A DNA stretch of 64,000 nt, from contig NZ_WIXI01000047.1 in NCBI RefSeq assembly GCF_009617585.1, positions 248,001 to 312,000 of the forward strand, read 5' to 3'. Made by a program: the position numbers and the translations under genes. The stretch comes from Endobacterium cereale. GTDB lineage: Bacteria; Pseudomonadota; Alphaproteobacteria; Rhizobiales; Rhizobiaceae. This document shows, piece by piece, positions 25,522 through 35,221 of the stretch (position 1 is the first letter of the stretch; every line of letters begins with the position of its first letter). Below the pieces are notes generated by a model. The model was given only the letters and a program-made list of their open reading frames with translations. It was not told the DNA's origin and searched no databases.

Positions 25522-27518
25522 CAGAAGGAACTCCCGAGCATCATCCATGTGACGAGGGCGGCGATGCCGATCAGCATCGCAAACGCGTAGTGATAAAGGT
25601 AGCCGGACTGCAGACGCACGACATTGCGCGTAACGTCGACAACACGGGCGGCGATACCGTTCGGGCCGTAAGCGTCGATGACGGCGACGTCACCCTTCTT
25701 CCACAGGAAGCGGCCGAGAGCCTTGGCCGAACGGACGAAGAGGAAATCGTAGAGTTCGTCAAAATACCACTTGTTGAGCAGGAACTGGTACAGGCCCTGC
25801 TGCGAGGCGGCGAGACGCTTCGGGGTTTCCGGCGACTTGATATAGAAATACCAGGCGGTGACGAAACCGATGATCATGGCAAGGAACGGTGCCAGAGCAA
25901 CCAGAGCCGGCACGTGGTGGAATTCGTGCAGCAGTTCGTTGTGCTCGGATGTGAAGAGAGCACCCTTCCAGAACACATCGTATTCGTGGCCGTAGAAGAA
26001 TTCCTTGAAGACCACGCCTGCAACAACCGCGCCGATGGCGAGGATGTAGAGCGGCACAAGCATGACCTGCGGGCTCTCATGCACGTGGTGCATCACTTCG
26101 TGGCTCGCACGCGGCTTGCCGAAGAAGGTGAGGAAGATCAGGCGCCACGAATAGAAGCTTGTGAACATGGCCGCGATCACCAGAAGCGTGAAGGCAAAGC
26201 CGGAAGCCGGCGAATGCGATGCATAGGTCGCTTCGATGATGAAGTCCTTGGAGAAGAAGCCGGCGAAACCGACCGGCGTGAACGGAATGCCAACGCCGGT
26301 AATGGCGAGCGTGCCGATCAGCATCATCGCGAAGGTAACCTTGATGTGCGGACGCAGGCCGCCCATGTGGCGCATGTCCTGCTCACCATCGACGGCGTGG
26401 ATGACCGAGCCGGCGCAAAGGAACAGCAGTGCCTTGAAGAAAGCGTGCGTGAACAGGTGGAAGACGGCTGCGCCATAAGCGCCGACGCCGAGCGCCACGA
26501 ACATGTAACCGAGCTGCGAGCAGGTCGAGTAGGCGATGACGCGCTTGATGTCGTTCTGCACGAGGCCGACGGTTGCCGCGAAGAAGGCGGTGATAGCACC
26601 GATGATGGTGACGACCAGCAGCGCATCCGGCGACAGTTCGAAGATCGGCGACATGCGGGCGACGAGGAAGACGCCGGCGGTGACCATGGTTGCGGCGTGA
26701 ATGAGGGCCGAGACCGGGGTCGGGCCTTCCATGGCGTCCGGCAGCCAGGTGTGCAGCAGGAACTGCGCCGACTTACCCATCGCGCCCATGAACAACAGAA
26801 GGCAGGTGACGGTGATCGCCGTGCTCTTGGTCAGTTCCATGCCGAAGAAGTTCGCAACGATCGCGTTGGCGTCGGCAGCCCCTTCATGCGGCATATAGGT
26901 GGCGGCAGCCGCAAAGATGGTTTCGAAGTTGATCGAACCGAACAGCACGAAGACGCCGCCGATGCCGAGGATGAAACCGAAGTCACCGACGCGATTGACG
27001 ATGAAGGCCTTCATGGCGGCAGCAGACGCGGACGGCTTCTTGAACCAGAAACCGATCAGCAGATACGAGGCCAGACCCACGCCTTCCCAGCCGAAGAACA
27101 TCTGCAGCAGGTTGTCGGCAGTGATGAGCATCAGCATCGCGAAGGTGAACAGCGACAGATACGCGAAGAAACGCGGACGATGTTCGTCGTGATGCATGTA
27201 GCCGATCGAATAGAGATGCACGAGCGTCGACACGGTGTTGACGACGACGAACATGATCGCGCTCAGCGTATCGATGCGCAGCGTCCATTCGACATCGATG
27301 CTGCCGGACTGAATCCAGCGCATGACGACGGCCTTGATGACCTCGCCCTCGGAATGACCGAGTGCGACGTTGAAGAAGACGATCCACGACAGGATGGCCG
27401 TGATGATCATCAGACCGGTGGTGACGTATTCCGATGCCTTGGCGCCGATCTGGCGGCCGAAAAGGCCGGCGATCAAGAAGCCGATCAGGGGAAGAAAGAC
27501 GATTGCCTTGTAGATCAT
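25521..27518 (-). CDS. nuoL: NADH-quinone oxidoreductase subunit L
   Basis: This 665-residue subunit is the most distal proton-pumping subunit, with the antiporter core (GWEGVGLASYLLIGFWF, HTWLPDAMEGPTPVSALIHA in parts, IKRVIAYSTCSQLGYMF) and the C-terminal lateral-helix region. It starts 7 bp after the nuoK stop (27526), in the usual K-L-M-N order. Confidence 0.95.
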   Translation of the reverse strand: MIYKAIVFLPLIGFLIAGLFGRQIGAKASEYVTTGLMIITAILSWIVFFNVALGHSEGEVIKAVVMRWIQSGSIDVEWTLRIDTLSAIMFVVVNTVSTLVHLYSIGYMHHDEHRPRFFAYLSLFTFAMLMLITADNLLQMFFGWEGVGLASYLLIGFWFKKPSASAAAMKAFIVNRVGDFGFILGIGGVFVLFGSINFETIFAAAATYMPHEGAADANAIVANFFGMELTKSTAITVTCLLLFMGAMGKSAQFLLHTWLPDAMEGPTPVSALIHAATMVTAGVFLVARMSPIFELSPDALLVVTIIGAITAFFAATVGLVQNDIKRVIAYSTCSQLGYMFVALGVGAYGAAVFHLFTHAFFKALLFLCAGSVIHAVDGEQDMRHMGGLRPHIKVTFAMMLIGTLAITGVGIPFTPVGFAGFFSKDFIIEATYASHSPASGFAFTLLVIAAMFTSFYSWRLIFLTFFGKPRASHEVMHHVHESPQVMLVPLYILAIGAVVAGVVFKEFFYGHEYDVFWKGALFTSEHNELLHEFHHVPALVALAPFLAMIIGFVTAWYFYIKSPETPKRLAASQQGLYQFLLNKWYFDELYDFLFVRSAKALGRFLWKKGDVAVIDAYGPNGIAARVVDVTRNVVRLQSGYLYHYAFAMLIGIAALVTWMMLGSSF

Positions 27519-27525
27519 GACCCGA

Positions 27526-27834
27526 TCAGCCCTTCATCATATTGACGTCTTCGACCGCGATGGAGCCGCGGTTGCGGTAGAAGACAACGAGAATTGCAAG
27601 ACCGATCGCCGCTTCCGCTGCAGCAACCGTCAGAATGAAGAGGGCGAATACCTGGCCGGCGATGTCGTTGAGGAACGACGAAAAGGCCACCATGTTGAGG
27701 TTTACCGACAAAAGGATCAGTTCGACCGACATCAGGATGATGATGACGTTCTTACGGTTCAGGAAGATTCCGAACACGCCGATCGTGAAGAGGATCGCGC
27801 TGACCGTCAGGTAATGGGAAAGTCCGATTTCCAT
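27526..27834 (-). CDS. nuoK: NADH-quinone oxidoreductase subunit K
   Basis: This 102-residue subunit has three TM helices and the conserved membrane glutamates in the SVELILLSVNLN and AAAEAAIGLAI segments. The start is the ATG at 27834 (MEIGLSHYLTV). The in-frame start at 27918 overlaps nuoJ and gives an Arg/Ser-rich non-family leader. Confidence 0.95.
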   Translation of the reverse strand: MEIGLSHYLTVSAILFTIGVFGIFLNRKNVIIILMSVELILLSVNLNMVAFSSFLNDIAGQVFALFILTVAAAEAAIGLAILVVFYRNRGSIAVEDVNMMKG

Positions 27835-27856
27835 AATTTCAATCCTTGTCCCGCTC

Positions 27857-28471
27857 TCAGAGGCCCTGGCCCGACTTGACCTTGACGATCTCGACACCGG
27901 TTTCCGGCGTGCGAGCAACCTGGCGGGCGATATTCTGCCGCTTGATGTTCTGGCGATGGCGCAGCGTCAGCACGATCGCGCCGATCATGGCGACGAGCAG
28001 GATGAGGCCGGCCACTTCGAAGAAGTAGACGTAATGGGTGTAGAGCACGTCACCCAGCGCTGCCGTGTTCTGGCGCTCTGCGATATCCGGCATCGGCATG
28101 GCGATCGACTTGGCCGCCTGCGGCGACAATGTCGTGCCGCCGACCACGAGGATCAGTTCTGCTGCGACCACCAGGCCGACCAGCGCACCGATCGGCGCAT
28201 ATTGCAGCACGCCCTGGCGGAACTCGGCGAAGTCGATGTCGAGCATCATGACGACGAAGAGGAAGAGAACCGCAACGGCGCCGATATAAACGACCAGCAG
28301 CAGCATCGCCAGGAACTCGGCTCCCGTCAGCAGGAACAGGCCCGCCGAGTTGAAGAACACGAGGATGAGAAACAGCACCGAGTGAACCGGATTTTTGGCC
28401 GACACGACCATGACCGCCGACGCCACAGCGACGAAGGCGAAGAGATAAAAGAATATAGCGTGTAGAGCCAT
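27857..28471 (-). CDS. nuoJ: NADH-quinone oxidoreductase subunit J
   Basis: This 204-residue subunit has five TM helices, with the TM3 segment LLLVVYIGAVAVLFLFVVMM typical of NuoJ, which forms the pi-bulge helix near the E-channel. The start is the ATG at 28471 (MALHAIFFYLFAF). The 160-bp gap to nuoI is the longest within the operon. It contains a short hairpin CCTTTC-TTT-GAAAGG on the minus strand and no convincing gene. Confidence 0.94.
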   Translation of the reverse strand: MALHAIFFYLFAFVAVASAVMVVSAKNPVHSVLFLILVFFNSAGLFLLTGAEFLAMLLLVVYIGAVAVLFLFVVMMLDIDFAEFRQGVLQYAPIGALVGLVVAAELILVVGGTTLSPQAAKSIAMPMPDIAERQNTAALGDVLYTHYVYFFEVAGLILLVAMIGAIVLTLRHRQNIKRQNIARQVARTPETGVEIVKVKSGQGL

Positions 28472-28631
28472 GTTGGTGCTTTCTCGTCTTCCCCGGCAAG
28501 ACCTTTCAAAGAAAGGCCCCTCCCCGTCGGACCTGGCGGCCGATGCCGTCCAGACATTTGTCATCTTCATTCCCGCCGCCACCGGCTGCGGGACATTTCA
28601 AACTCAAGCATTGCCCTTCAACGGGACCCTA

Positions 28632-29126
28632 TCAACGATAAGGCGCATCCAGCTGAAGGTTGCGGGCGATTTCACGTTCCCAGCGGTCGCCATTGGCGAG
28701 CAGCTTGGCCTTGTCGAAATACAGTTCTTCGCGGGTCTCCGTGGAGAACTCGAAGTTCGGGCCTTCGACGATGGCATCGACCGGGCAGGCTTCCTGGCAG
28801 AAACCGCAATAGATGCACTTCACCATGTCGATGTCGTAACGCACCGTGCGGCGGGTGCCGTCATTGCGGCGCGGACCGGCTTCGATGGTGATCGCCTGAG
28901 CGGGACAGATGGCTTCACACAGCTTGCAGGCGATGCAGCGTTCTTCGCCGTTGGGATAACGGCGCAGCGCATGTTCGCCACGGAAGCGCGGAGAGACCGG
29001 TCCCTTTTCGAACGGGTAGTTGATGGTCGCCTTCTGGCGGAACCACAGATATTTGAACGTCAGCGCGAAAGCGGCGACGAATTCCTTCAGGAACAGCGAA
29101 CCGACGGCTTGAGAGAGGCCTGCCAT
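28632..29126 (-). CDS. nuoI: NADH-quinone oxidoreductase subunit I
   Basis: This 164-residue TYKY-type subunit binds two [4Fe-4S] clusters (N6a, N6b) in the hydrophilic arm. Both ferredoxin motifs are intact: CIACKLCEAICPAQA and CIYCGFCQEACPVDA. Length and N-terminal amphipathic helix are normal for alphaproteobacteria. Confidence 0.96.
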   Translation of the reverse strand: MAGLSQAVGSLFLKEFVAAFALTFKYLWFRQKATINYPFEKGPVSPRFRGEHALRRYPNGEERCIACKLCEAICPAQAITIEAGPRRNDGTRRTVRYDIDMVKCIYCGFCQEACPVDAIVEGPNFEFSTETREELYFDKAKLLANGDRWEREIARNLQLDAPYR

Positions 29127-29166
29127 CTTTATTCTCCAATAGAACCGAGCGAGGATCGAGCCATCA

Positions 29167-30213
29167 TCAGCCAGCCCATCCCGTCAGCTTCAGTACGAAT
29201 GCAACAATCACCAGCATGCCGAGCGAGAGCGGAAGGAAGACCTTCCAGCCGAGACGCATCAGCTGGTCGTAGCGGTAGCGCGGCACGATGGCCTTGGCCA
29301 TGGCGAAGCCGAAGAAGACCATGCAGACCTTGATCAGGAACCAGACGATGCCCGGAACCCAGTTGATCAGCCAGAAGTCGAACGGCGGCAACCAGCCTCC
29401 GAGGAAGAGGATCGTGGTCAGCGCGCAGATCAGCATGATGGCAGCGTATTCGCTGAGCATCAGCATCATGTACGGAGCCGACGAATACTCGACCATGTAA
29501 CCGGCGACGAGTTCCGATTCCGCTTCCGGAAGGTCGAAGGGCGGACGGTTGGTTTCAGCCAGACCCGAGATGAAGAACACCACGAACATCGGGAACAGCG
29601 ACAGCCAGTGCCAGTCGAGGAACGAGTTCGGCAGGCCGATCATCGTACCGAGTCCGGTTTTTTGCGCGTAAACAATGTCCTGGAGGTTCAGCGAACCGAC
29701 GCAGAGGAGAACGGTGACGATGACGATGCCGATCGAGACTTCGTAGGACACCATCTGTGCCGCCGAGCGCAGCGCGCCGAGGAACGGGTATTTCGAGTTC
29801 GACGCCCAGCCGGCCATGATGACGCCGTAGACTTCGAGCGAGGAGATCGCGAAAATGTAGAGGATGCCGACATTGATGTTGGCAACGGCCCAGCCATCAT
29901 TGAGCGGGATGACCGCCCAGGTAGCGAGCGCCAGAACCACCGAGACCAGCGGTGCCAGCAGGAAGACCACCTTGTTGGCGCCGGCCGGAATGATCGGCTC
30001 CTTCAGGATGAACTTGAGCAAGTCGGCGAACGACTGGAACAGGCCGAACGGACCAACGACGTTGGGGCCGCGGCGCAGCTGGACGTTTGCCCAGACCTTA
30101 CGGTCGGCCAGCAGGATGAAGGCGATGAAGACCAGAAGGCAGACCAGCGTCAGCAGGGAATGCCCCACCATGATGAGGGCCGGCCAGATGTAGGTCGAGA
30201 AGAAAGAATCCAT
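29167..30213 (-). CDS. nuoH: NADH-quinone oxidoreductase subunit H
   Basis: This 348-residue ND1-like subunit has eight TMs at the quinone site. Signatures are ADRKVWANVQLRRGPNVVGP and AETNRPPFDLPEAESELVAG. The start is the ATG at 30213 (MDSFFSTYIWPAL), 11 bp after the nuoG stop (30224). The in-frame start at 30237 would overlap nuoG. Confidence 0.95.
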   Translation of the reverse strand: MDSFFSTYIWPALIMVGHSLLTLVCLLVFIAFILLADRKVWANVQLRRGPNVVGPFGLFQSFADLLKFILKEPIIPAGANKVVFLLAPLVSVVLALATWAVIPLNDGWAVANINVGILYIFAISSLEVYGVIMAGWASNSKYPFLGALRSAAQMVSYEVSIGIVIVTVLLCVGSLNLQDIVYAQKTGLGTMIGLPNSFLDWHWLSLFPMFVVFFISGLAETNRPPFDLPEAESELVAGYMVEYSSAPYMMLMLSEYAAIMLICALTTILFLGGWLPPFDFWLINWVPGIVWFLIKVCMVFFGFAMAKAIVPRYRYDQLMRLGWKVFLPLSLGMLVIVAFVLKLTGWAG

Positions 30214-30223
30214 TGTCCTGCCC

Positions 30224-32305
30224 TTACTCCGCTGCAACCTGGAAGTTGTTGCGGGCCAATGCCGAACATTCCGCCATGACGGCAGACGCGCGGGCGATTG
30301 GGTTCGTCAAATAGAAGTCCTTGACCGAGGATGCAAACGCAGCCTTGTCGGCGCGGCCTGCAACCATCGAAAGTTTTGCGACCTGTTCGCCGGTGCCGGC
30401 GGCCACTTCGTCGATCTCCGCGAAATGCGGGAATTCGGCGTAGAGCTTCGCACGCAGGGCAGACAGGCTGTCGAACGGCAGCTTGTGGCCGAGAACGTCG
30501 GACAGCGCACGCAGGATCGCCCAGTCTTCGCGGGCTTCGCCCGGGGCAAACCCAGCGCGGTTGCCCATCTGGACGCGACCTTCGAGGTTGACCCAGGTGC
30601 CCGATTTTTCGGTATAGGCAGCGGCCGGCAGGATGACGTCGGCGGTATGAGCGCCGGCATCGCCGTGGCTGCCGATATAGACGGTGAATTTTGCACCCTT
30701 GCCACCGAATGCCATTTCGTCAGCACCGAGCAGGAAGAGAACGTCCATAGACTTCAGCATGTCGGATGCGTTGAGGCCGTTCGCGCCCGGCACGAAGCCG
30801 AGATCGAGACCACCGACGCGCGAGGCTGCGGTGTGGAGAACACCAAAACCGTTCCAGTCTTCGGTGACGGCACCAACCGTTGCGGCAAGACGGGCGGCGA
30901 GCGCGAGGATTGCAGCGCCATCAGCGCGGGCGACTGCGCCCGGACCGACAATGATCATCGGGTTCTTGGCGGCGGTCAGCTTGTCGATGAAGGCATTGCC
31001 GTTTTCGACGAGGTCGGTCAGCGTGTCCGGACCGGCGCCGAGATATTCGTAATCCCAACGCATTTCGCCGGCTTCACCGATCAGGCCGATCGGGAAATTG
31101 CCGCGACGGAAGCGCTTGCGGATACGGGCGTTGAGAACGGCTGCCTCATAACGCGGGTTGGAACCCACGATCAACAAAGCATCAGCCTTTTCAATGCCTT
31201 CGATGGTCGGGTTAAAGATGTAGCTTGCGCGGCCGAGCGACGGATCGAAAGCCGAACCATCCTGGCGACAATCGATGTTTTCCGAACCGAGCGAGGCGAT
31301 CAGCGACTTCAGCGCATACATCTCTTCGACGGAGGCGATGTCACCGGCAATGGCGCCGATCTTGTTGGCAGGTGCCGCTGCGACCGCCGACTTGATGGCG
31401 GCGAATGCTTCACCCCAGGAGGCAGCCTGCAGGCGGCCGTCGCGGCGCACGTAAGGACGGTCGAGACGCTGGGTCTTGAGGCCATCCCAGATGAAGCGGG
31501 TCTTGTCAGAAATCCACTCTTCGTTCACGGCTTCGTTGACACGCGGCATGATGCGCATGACTTCGCGGCCACGCGTATCGACGCGGATGGCCGAACCGAC
31601 AGCATCCATCACGTCGATGGATTCGGTCTTGTTCAGTTCCCACGGACGGGCGGTAAAGGCGAACGGCTTGGAGGTGAGCGCGCCGACCGGGCAGAGGTCA
31701 ACGACGTTGCCCTGCAGCTCGGAGGTCATCGCCTGCTCGAGATAGGTGGTGATTTCGGCATCTTCGCCACGACCGATCAGGCCGAGTTCTGAAATGCCGC
31801 CGACTTCCGTCGTGAAGCGAACGCAACGCGTGCAGTGAATGCAGCGGTTCATCACGGTCTTGACCAGCGGGCCGATATACTTGTCTTCGACGGCGCGCTT
31901 GTTTTCGGTGTAGCGCGAGCTATCGATACCAAACGCCATGGCTTGGTCCTGAAGATCGCACTCACCGCCCTGGTCGCAGATCGGGCAATCCAGCGGGTGG
32001 TTGATCAGCAGGAATTCCATCACGCCTTCGCGGGCCTTCTTGACCATCGGCGTGTTGGTATAAACTTCCGGAAGCTCGCCGTTCGGGCCGCCGCGGATAT
32101 CGCGCACGCCCATGGCGCAGGAGGCTGCCGGCTTCGGCGGGCCACCCTTCACTTCGACCAGACACATGCGGCAGTTGCCGGCGACCGACAGACGTTCGTG
32201 GAAACAGAAACGCGGCACTTCGGCACCCGCCTCCTCGCATGCCTGCAGCAGCGTGAAGTGGTCCGGAACCTCGATTTCCTTGCCGTCAACCTTGAGCTTC
32301 GTCAT
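30224..32305 (-). CDS. nuoG: NADH-quinone oxidoreductase subunit G
   Basis: This 693-residue 75-kDa-type subunit carries an N-terminal [2Fe-2S] ferredoxin domain (CRMCLVEVKG), the His-ligated cluster motif HPLDCPICDQGGECDLQ, the CIHCTRCVRF motif and a molybdopterin-oxidoreductase-like C-terminal body without molybdenum ligands. The start ATG at 32305 follows the HHH-protein stop by 2 bp. Confidence 0.95.
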   Translation of the reverse strand: MTKLKVDGKEIEVPDHFTLLQACEEAGAEVPRFCFHERLSVAGNCRMCLVEVKGGPPKPAASCAMGVRDIRGGPNGELPEVYTNTPMVKKAREGVMEFLLINHPLDCPICDQGGECDLQDQAMAFGIDSSRYTENKRAVEDKYIGPLVKTVMNRCIHCTRCVRFTTEVGGISELGLIGRGEDAEITTYLEQAMTSELQGNVVDLCPVGALTSKPFAFTARPWELNKTESIDVMDAVGSAIRVDTRGREVMRIMPRVNEAVNEEWISDKTRFIWDGLKTQRLDRPYVRRDGRLQAASWGEAFAAIKSAVAAAPANKIGAIAGDIASVEEMYALKSLIASLGSENIDCRQDGSAFDPSLGRASYIFNPTIEGIEKADALLIVGSNPRYEAAVLNARIRKRFRRGNFPIGLIGEAGEMRWDYEYLGAGPDTLTDLVENGNAFIDKLTAAKNPMIIVGPGAVARADGAAILALAARLAATVGAVTEDWNGFGVLHTAASRVGGLDLGFVPGANGLNASDMLKSMDVLFLLGADEMAFGGKGAKFTVYIGSHGDAGAHTADVILPAAAYTEKSGTWVNLEGRVQMGNRAGFAPGEAREDWAILRALSDVLGHKLPFDSLSALRAKLYAEFPHFAEIDEVAAGTGEQVAKLSMVAGRADKAAFASSVKDFYLTNPIARASAVMAECSALARNNFQVAAE

Positions 32306-32307
32306 CG

Positions 32308-32928
32308 TTACGTCCTGTTTTTCCGTCCGCCGGTCTTGCGGGCCTGGGTCCCAACCGGTGGCAATTCCTGTGCGCCAGAGGTCAGCGTCCCACCCAATTT
32401 CTGGGCTTGGCCGACCCAGTCGTCACGCGTCACACGGCCATCAAGGCCAAGTTCGGCATCGACGCGGGCAGCCTGTTCGGCGCTCCATCCGGCGATTTCG
32501 GCCAAGGTTGTGACACCCAGACCGTTCAGCTTCGTCTCGATCTTCGGGCCGAGACCCGAGATCCGTTTCAAATCGTCTTTTGCTTCCGGCTGTGCAGCCT
32601 TGGCGGTTCTTGTCTTCGTGGCCGTCGGTGCCGGTGCTTCAGCCTTTTCGGCTTCAGTCGCGGCAGGCTCGCGGGCCATGTCTTCCAGCGTGCGGTGCAG
32701 ACGCTGGCTGGCGTCCATAGCGTTCTGCATCATGCCGAACATCGCGGTCGCGAACTGAGTCTGCAACTCGATGCCGATCTGCGTCATTGCCGCCATGGCA
32801 GCCGCCGGATTGGCCATCATCGGGTTCAGCGTCAGCGAAGCCGGATCGAAACCGGGCCAGGACGAGCCGAACGCCGGCTTTGCCGTCGATGCCCCCTGCC
32901 CCGCGTGTTTCTCCTCCGGCGACGTCAT
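32308..32928 (-). CDS. Helix-hairpin-helix protein inside the nuo operon
   Basis: This 206-residue protein lies between nuoF and nuoG, 4 bp after nuoF and 2 bp before nuoG. The N-terminal half is helical and Met/Ala-rich (LTLNPMMANPAAAMAAMTQ), followed by an Ala/Lys/Thr-rich linker. The C-terminal ~80 residues hold a helix-hairpin-helix unit, DLKRISGLGPKIETKLNGLGV then AEIAGWSAEQAARVDAELG. A similar HHH domain is fused to the C-terminus of NuoE in some alphaproteobacteria. This suggests a complex I-linked role, possibly assembly, rather than DNA repair. No enzymatic motif is seen. The chosen start is the ATG at 32928. Confidence 0.8.
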   Translation of the reverse strand: MTSPEEKHAGQGASTAKPAFGSSWPGFDPASLTLNPMMANPAAAMAAMTQIGIELQTQFATAMFGMMQNAMDASQRLHRTLEDMAREPAATEAEKAEAPAPTATKTRTAKAAQPEAKDDLKRISGLGPKIETKLNGLGVTTLAEIAGWSAEQAARVDAELGLDGRVTRDDWVGQAQKLGGTLTSGAQELPPVGTQARKTGGRKNRT

Positions 32929-32932
32929 CACC

Positions 32933-34237
32933 TTACTCCGCAGCTTCCAGCACGGCGCCTTCCGACGTCGAGCGGTATGTGTATTGATCGATGCGTGCTT
33001 CGATTTCCGGGCGGAAATGGCGGATGAGGCCCTGAACCGGCCAGGCGGCAGCGTCGCCGAGCGCACAAATCGTATGCCCTTCGATCTGTTTGGTCACCTG
33101 GAACAGCATGTCGATCTCGCGCTTCTGGGCATTGCCCTTGACCATGCGTTCGAGCACGCGCCACATCCAGCCGGTGCCTTCGCGGCACGGCGTGCACTGG
33201 CCGCAGCTCTCGTGCTTGAAGAAGGCCGAGATGCGGGCAATCGCCCTGATCACGTCGGTGGACTTATCCATGACGATGGCACCAGCCGTGCCGAAGGACG
33301 AACCGACGGCGCGCAGGCCATCGAAGTCCATCTGGCAATCGATGATGTCCTTGGCAGGAACGATCGGGCAGGATGCGCCGCCGGGAATGACCGCCAGCAG
33401 ATTGTCCCAGCCGCCGCGAATACCGCCGGCATGCTTGTCGATCAGTTCGCGGAAGGTGATGCCCATTTCCTCTTCGACAGTGCACGGCTTGTTGACGTGA
33501 CCGGAGATCATGAACAGCTTTGTGCCGACATTGTTCGGGCGACCGAGCGACGAGAACCAGGTGGCGCCACGACGCAGGATGGTCGGGGCAACCGCGATCG
33601 ACTCGACGTTGTTGACCGTGGTCGGGCAACCATAAAGGCCCATGTTGGCCGGGAACGGCGGCTTGAGGCGCGGCTGGCCCTTCTTGCCTTCAAGACTTTC
33701 GAGCAGTGCTGTCTCTTCGCCGCAGATATAGGCACCCGCGCCGTGATGGACGTAGATGTCGTAATCCCAGCCGTTCTTGTTGTTCTTGCCGAGCAGACCG
33801 GCGTCGTAACATTCGTCGATCGCGGCCTGAAGGGCTTCGCGTTCGCGCATGTATTCGCCACGAACATAGATGTAAGCGGTGTGCGCGCCCATGGCGCAAC
33901 CGGCGATCACGCAGCCCTCGATCAGCGTATGCGGATCGTTGCGCATGATTTCACGGTCCTTGCAGGTACCGGGCTCAGATTCGTCGGCATTGACGACGAG
34001 GTAATGCGGACGACCGTCCGATTCCTTCGGCATGAAGGACCATTTCAGGCCTGTCGGGAAGCCGGCGCCACCACGACCACGAAGGCCGGATGCCTTCATC
34101 TCGTTGATGATCCAGTCACGACCATTGTCGATGATCTGCTTGGTGCCATCCCAATGACCACGGCTCATGGCGCCCTTGAGCGACTTGTCTTTGAGGCCGT
34201 AGATGTTCGTAAAGATGCGATCCTGATCTTTAAGCAT
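32933..34237 (-). CDS. nuoF: NADH-quinone oxidoreductase subunit F
   Basis: This 434-residue 51-kDa subunit binds NADH, FMN and [4Fe-4S] N3. It has the nucleotide-binding loop GRGGAGFPTGLKW, the FMN region NADESEPGTCKDRE and the cluster motif ESCGQCTPCREGTGW. The preferred start is the ATG at 34237 (MLKDQDRIF). A GTG at 34243 overlapping the nuoE stop would add two residues. Confidence 0.96.
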   Translation of the reverse strand: MLKDQDRIFTNIYGLKDKSLKGAMSRGHWDGTKQIIDNGRDWIINEMKASGLRGRGGAGFPTGLKWSFMPKESDGRPHYLVVNADESEPGTCKDREIMRNDPHTLIEGCVIAGCAMGAHTAYIYVRGEYMREREALQAAIDECYDAGLLGKNNKNGWDYDIYVHHGAGAYICGEETALLESLEGKKGQPRLKPPFPANMGLYGCPTTVNNVESIAVAPTILRRGATWFSSLGRPNNVGTKLFMISGHVNKPCTVEEEMGITFRELIDKHAGGIRGGWDNLLAVIPGGASCPIVPAKDIIDCQMDFDGLRAVGSSFGTAGAIVMDKSTDVIRAIARISAFFKHESCGQCTPCREGTGWMWRVLERMVKGNAQKREIDMLFQVTKQIEGHTICALGDAAAWPVQGLIRHFRPEIEARIDQYTYRSTSEGAVLEAAE

Positions 34238-34239
34238 GA

Positions 34240-35169
34240 TCACGCCTCCCCTTCAGGCTTGGCTTTGCGGGTACGCTTCGGCTTGTCTTCACCGGCAACG
34301 GCACCTTCGGGCGCCGGTGCGCCTTCGGCCTTGCTGCCGCGACGCTTGACGTCAGGCTTTTCGGCCGTCGTGGTGGACTCGCCCTTTTCGGCTTCCTTGG
34401 CGTTGGCTGCGGCTGCAGCCGGCGCGGTGACCGGGGTCTTCAGCGACTTGTCGGTTTCCGGTGCGGTATCCTTCGGATGACCGGCATCGGCGGGCGGCAC
34501 AGATGCGCCGTCGGCGGCCGGTTCCGGCTTCGGATCGAGATTGGTGCGAACCGGCTTGATATCGTCGAGCAGCGTCAACGGGCCGCCTTCCGGCGCCGAC
34601 AGATGACGGTTGATCTGCGGGCCAACCGGCACATCCGCGCCCTTGCCGGCTTCGAATTCGTCGATGATCTGTTCGAGGCGTTCCGGCGTCAGGTCCTCAT
34701 AGGCATCCTTGAAGATGATGACCATGGGAGCATTGACGCAGGCGCCCTGACATTCGACCTCTTCCCAGGACAGCGTGCCCTCGGCATTGGTATGGAAGGG
34801 ATCGTGATGGATCTTGTGCTGACAGACCTTGATCAGCTCATCCGAGCCACGCAGCATGCAAGGCGTGGTGCCGCAGACCTGGATATGGGCACGGGTGCCG
34901 ACCGGCTTCAGCTGGAACTGGGTGTAGAAGGTCGCGACTTCCAGCACGCGGATATACGGCATGGTGAGCTTTTCGGCGACATATTCGATCGTCGCCTTGG
35001 TCACCCAGCCGTCCTGTTCCTGCGCACGCATCAGCAGCGGGATGACAGCCGACTGCTGGCGTCCCTCGGGATACTTGGCAATGGTCGCGGCTTCGAACAC
35101 GGTGTTTTCCGCGTTGAAGGCAAAGGTTGCAGGCTGAAACTGGTCTTCGGCTAGTCGACGAACAGACAT
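34240..35169 (-). CDS. nuoE: NADH-quinone oxidoreductase subunit E with extended C-terminal tail
   Basis: This 309-residue 24-kDa-type subunit has the thioredoxin-like [2Fe-2S] N1a domain in residues ~1-175, with the four cysteines in CGTTPC and VECQGAC. The rest (~180-309) is a low-complexity Ala/Pro/Lys/Glu-rich tail ending in a basic block (KPKRTRKAKPEGEA), typical of rhizobial NuoE and probably disordered. The typical bacterial NuoE is ~165-240 residues. Confidence 0.95.
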   Translation of the reverse strand: MSVRRLAEDQFQPATFAFNAENTVFEAATIAKYPEGRQQSAVIPLLMRAQEQDGWVTKATIEYVAEKLTMPYIRVLEVATFYTQFQLKPVGTRAHIQVCGTTPCMLRGSDELIKVCQHKIHHDPFHTNAEGTLSWEEVECQGACVNAPMVIIFKDAYEDLTPERLEQIIDEFEAGKGADVPVGPQINRHLSAPEGGPLTLLDDIKPVRTNLDPKPEPAADGASVPPADAGHPKDTAPETDKSLKTPVTAPAAAAANAKEAEKGESTTTAEKPDVKRRGSKAEGAPAPEGAVAGEDKPKRTRKAKPEGEA

Positions 35170-35221
35170 TCTACATCACGTCCTATTCAGAATATTGCAA
35201 TCATGATCGGGAGCGAACGCA

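Noticed and set aside
25497..27545. 682-codon plus-strand ORF antisense to nuoL
   Set aside because: It is the antisense shadow of nuoL; the product is rich in Asp, Glu, His and Arg as expected from reversed membrane-protein codons, with no domain. Similar long antisense ORFs over nuoM, nuoG, lon and rnj were dropped for the same reason.
34238..34243. GTG start for nuoF overlapping the nuoE stop
   Set aside because: Possible, but the ATG two codons later gives the usual MLKDQDRIF start of the family.
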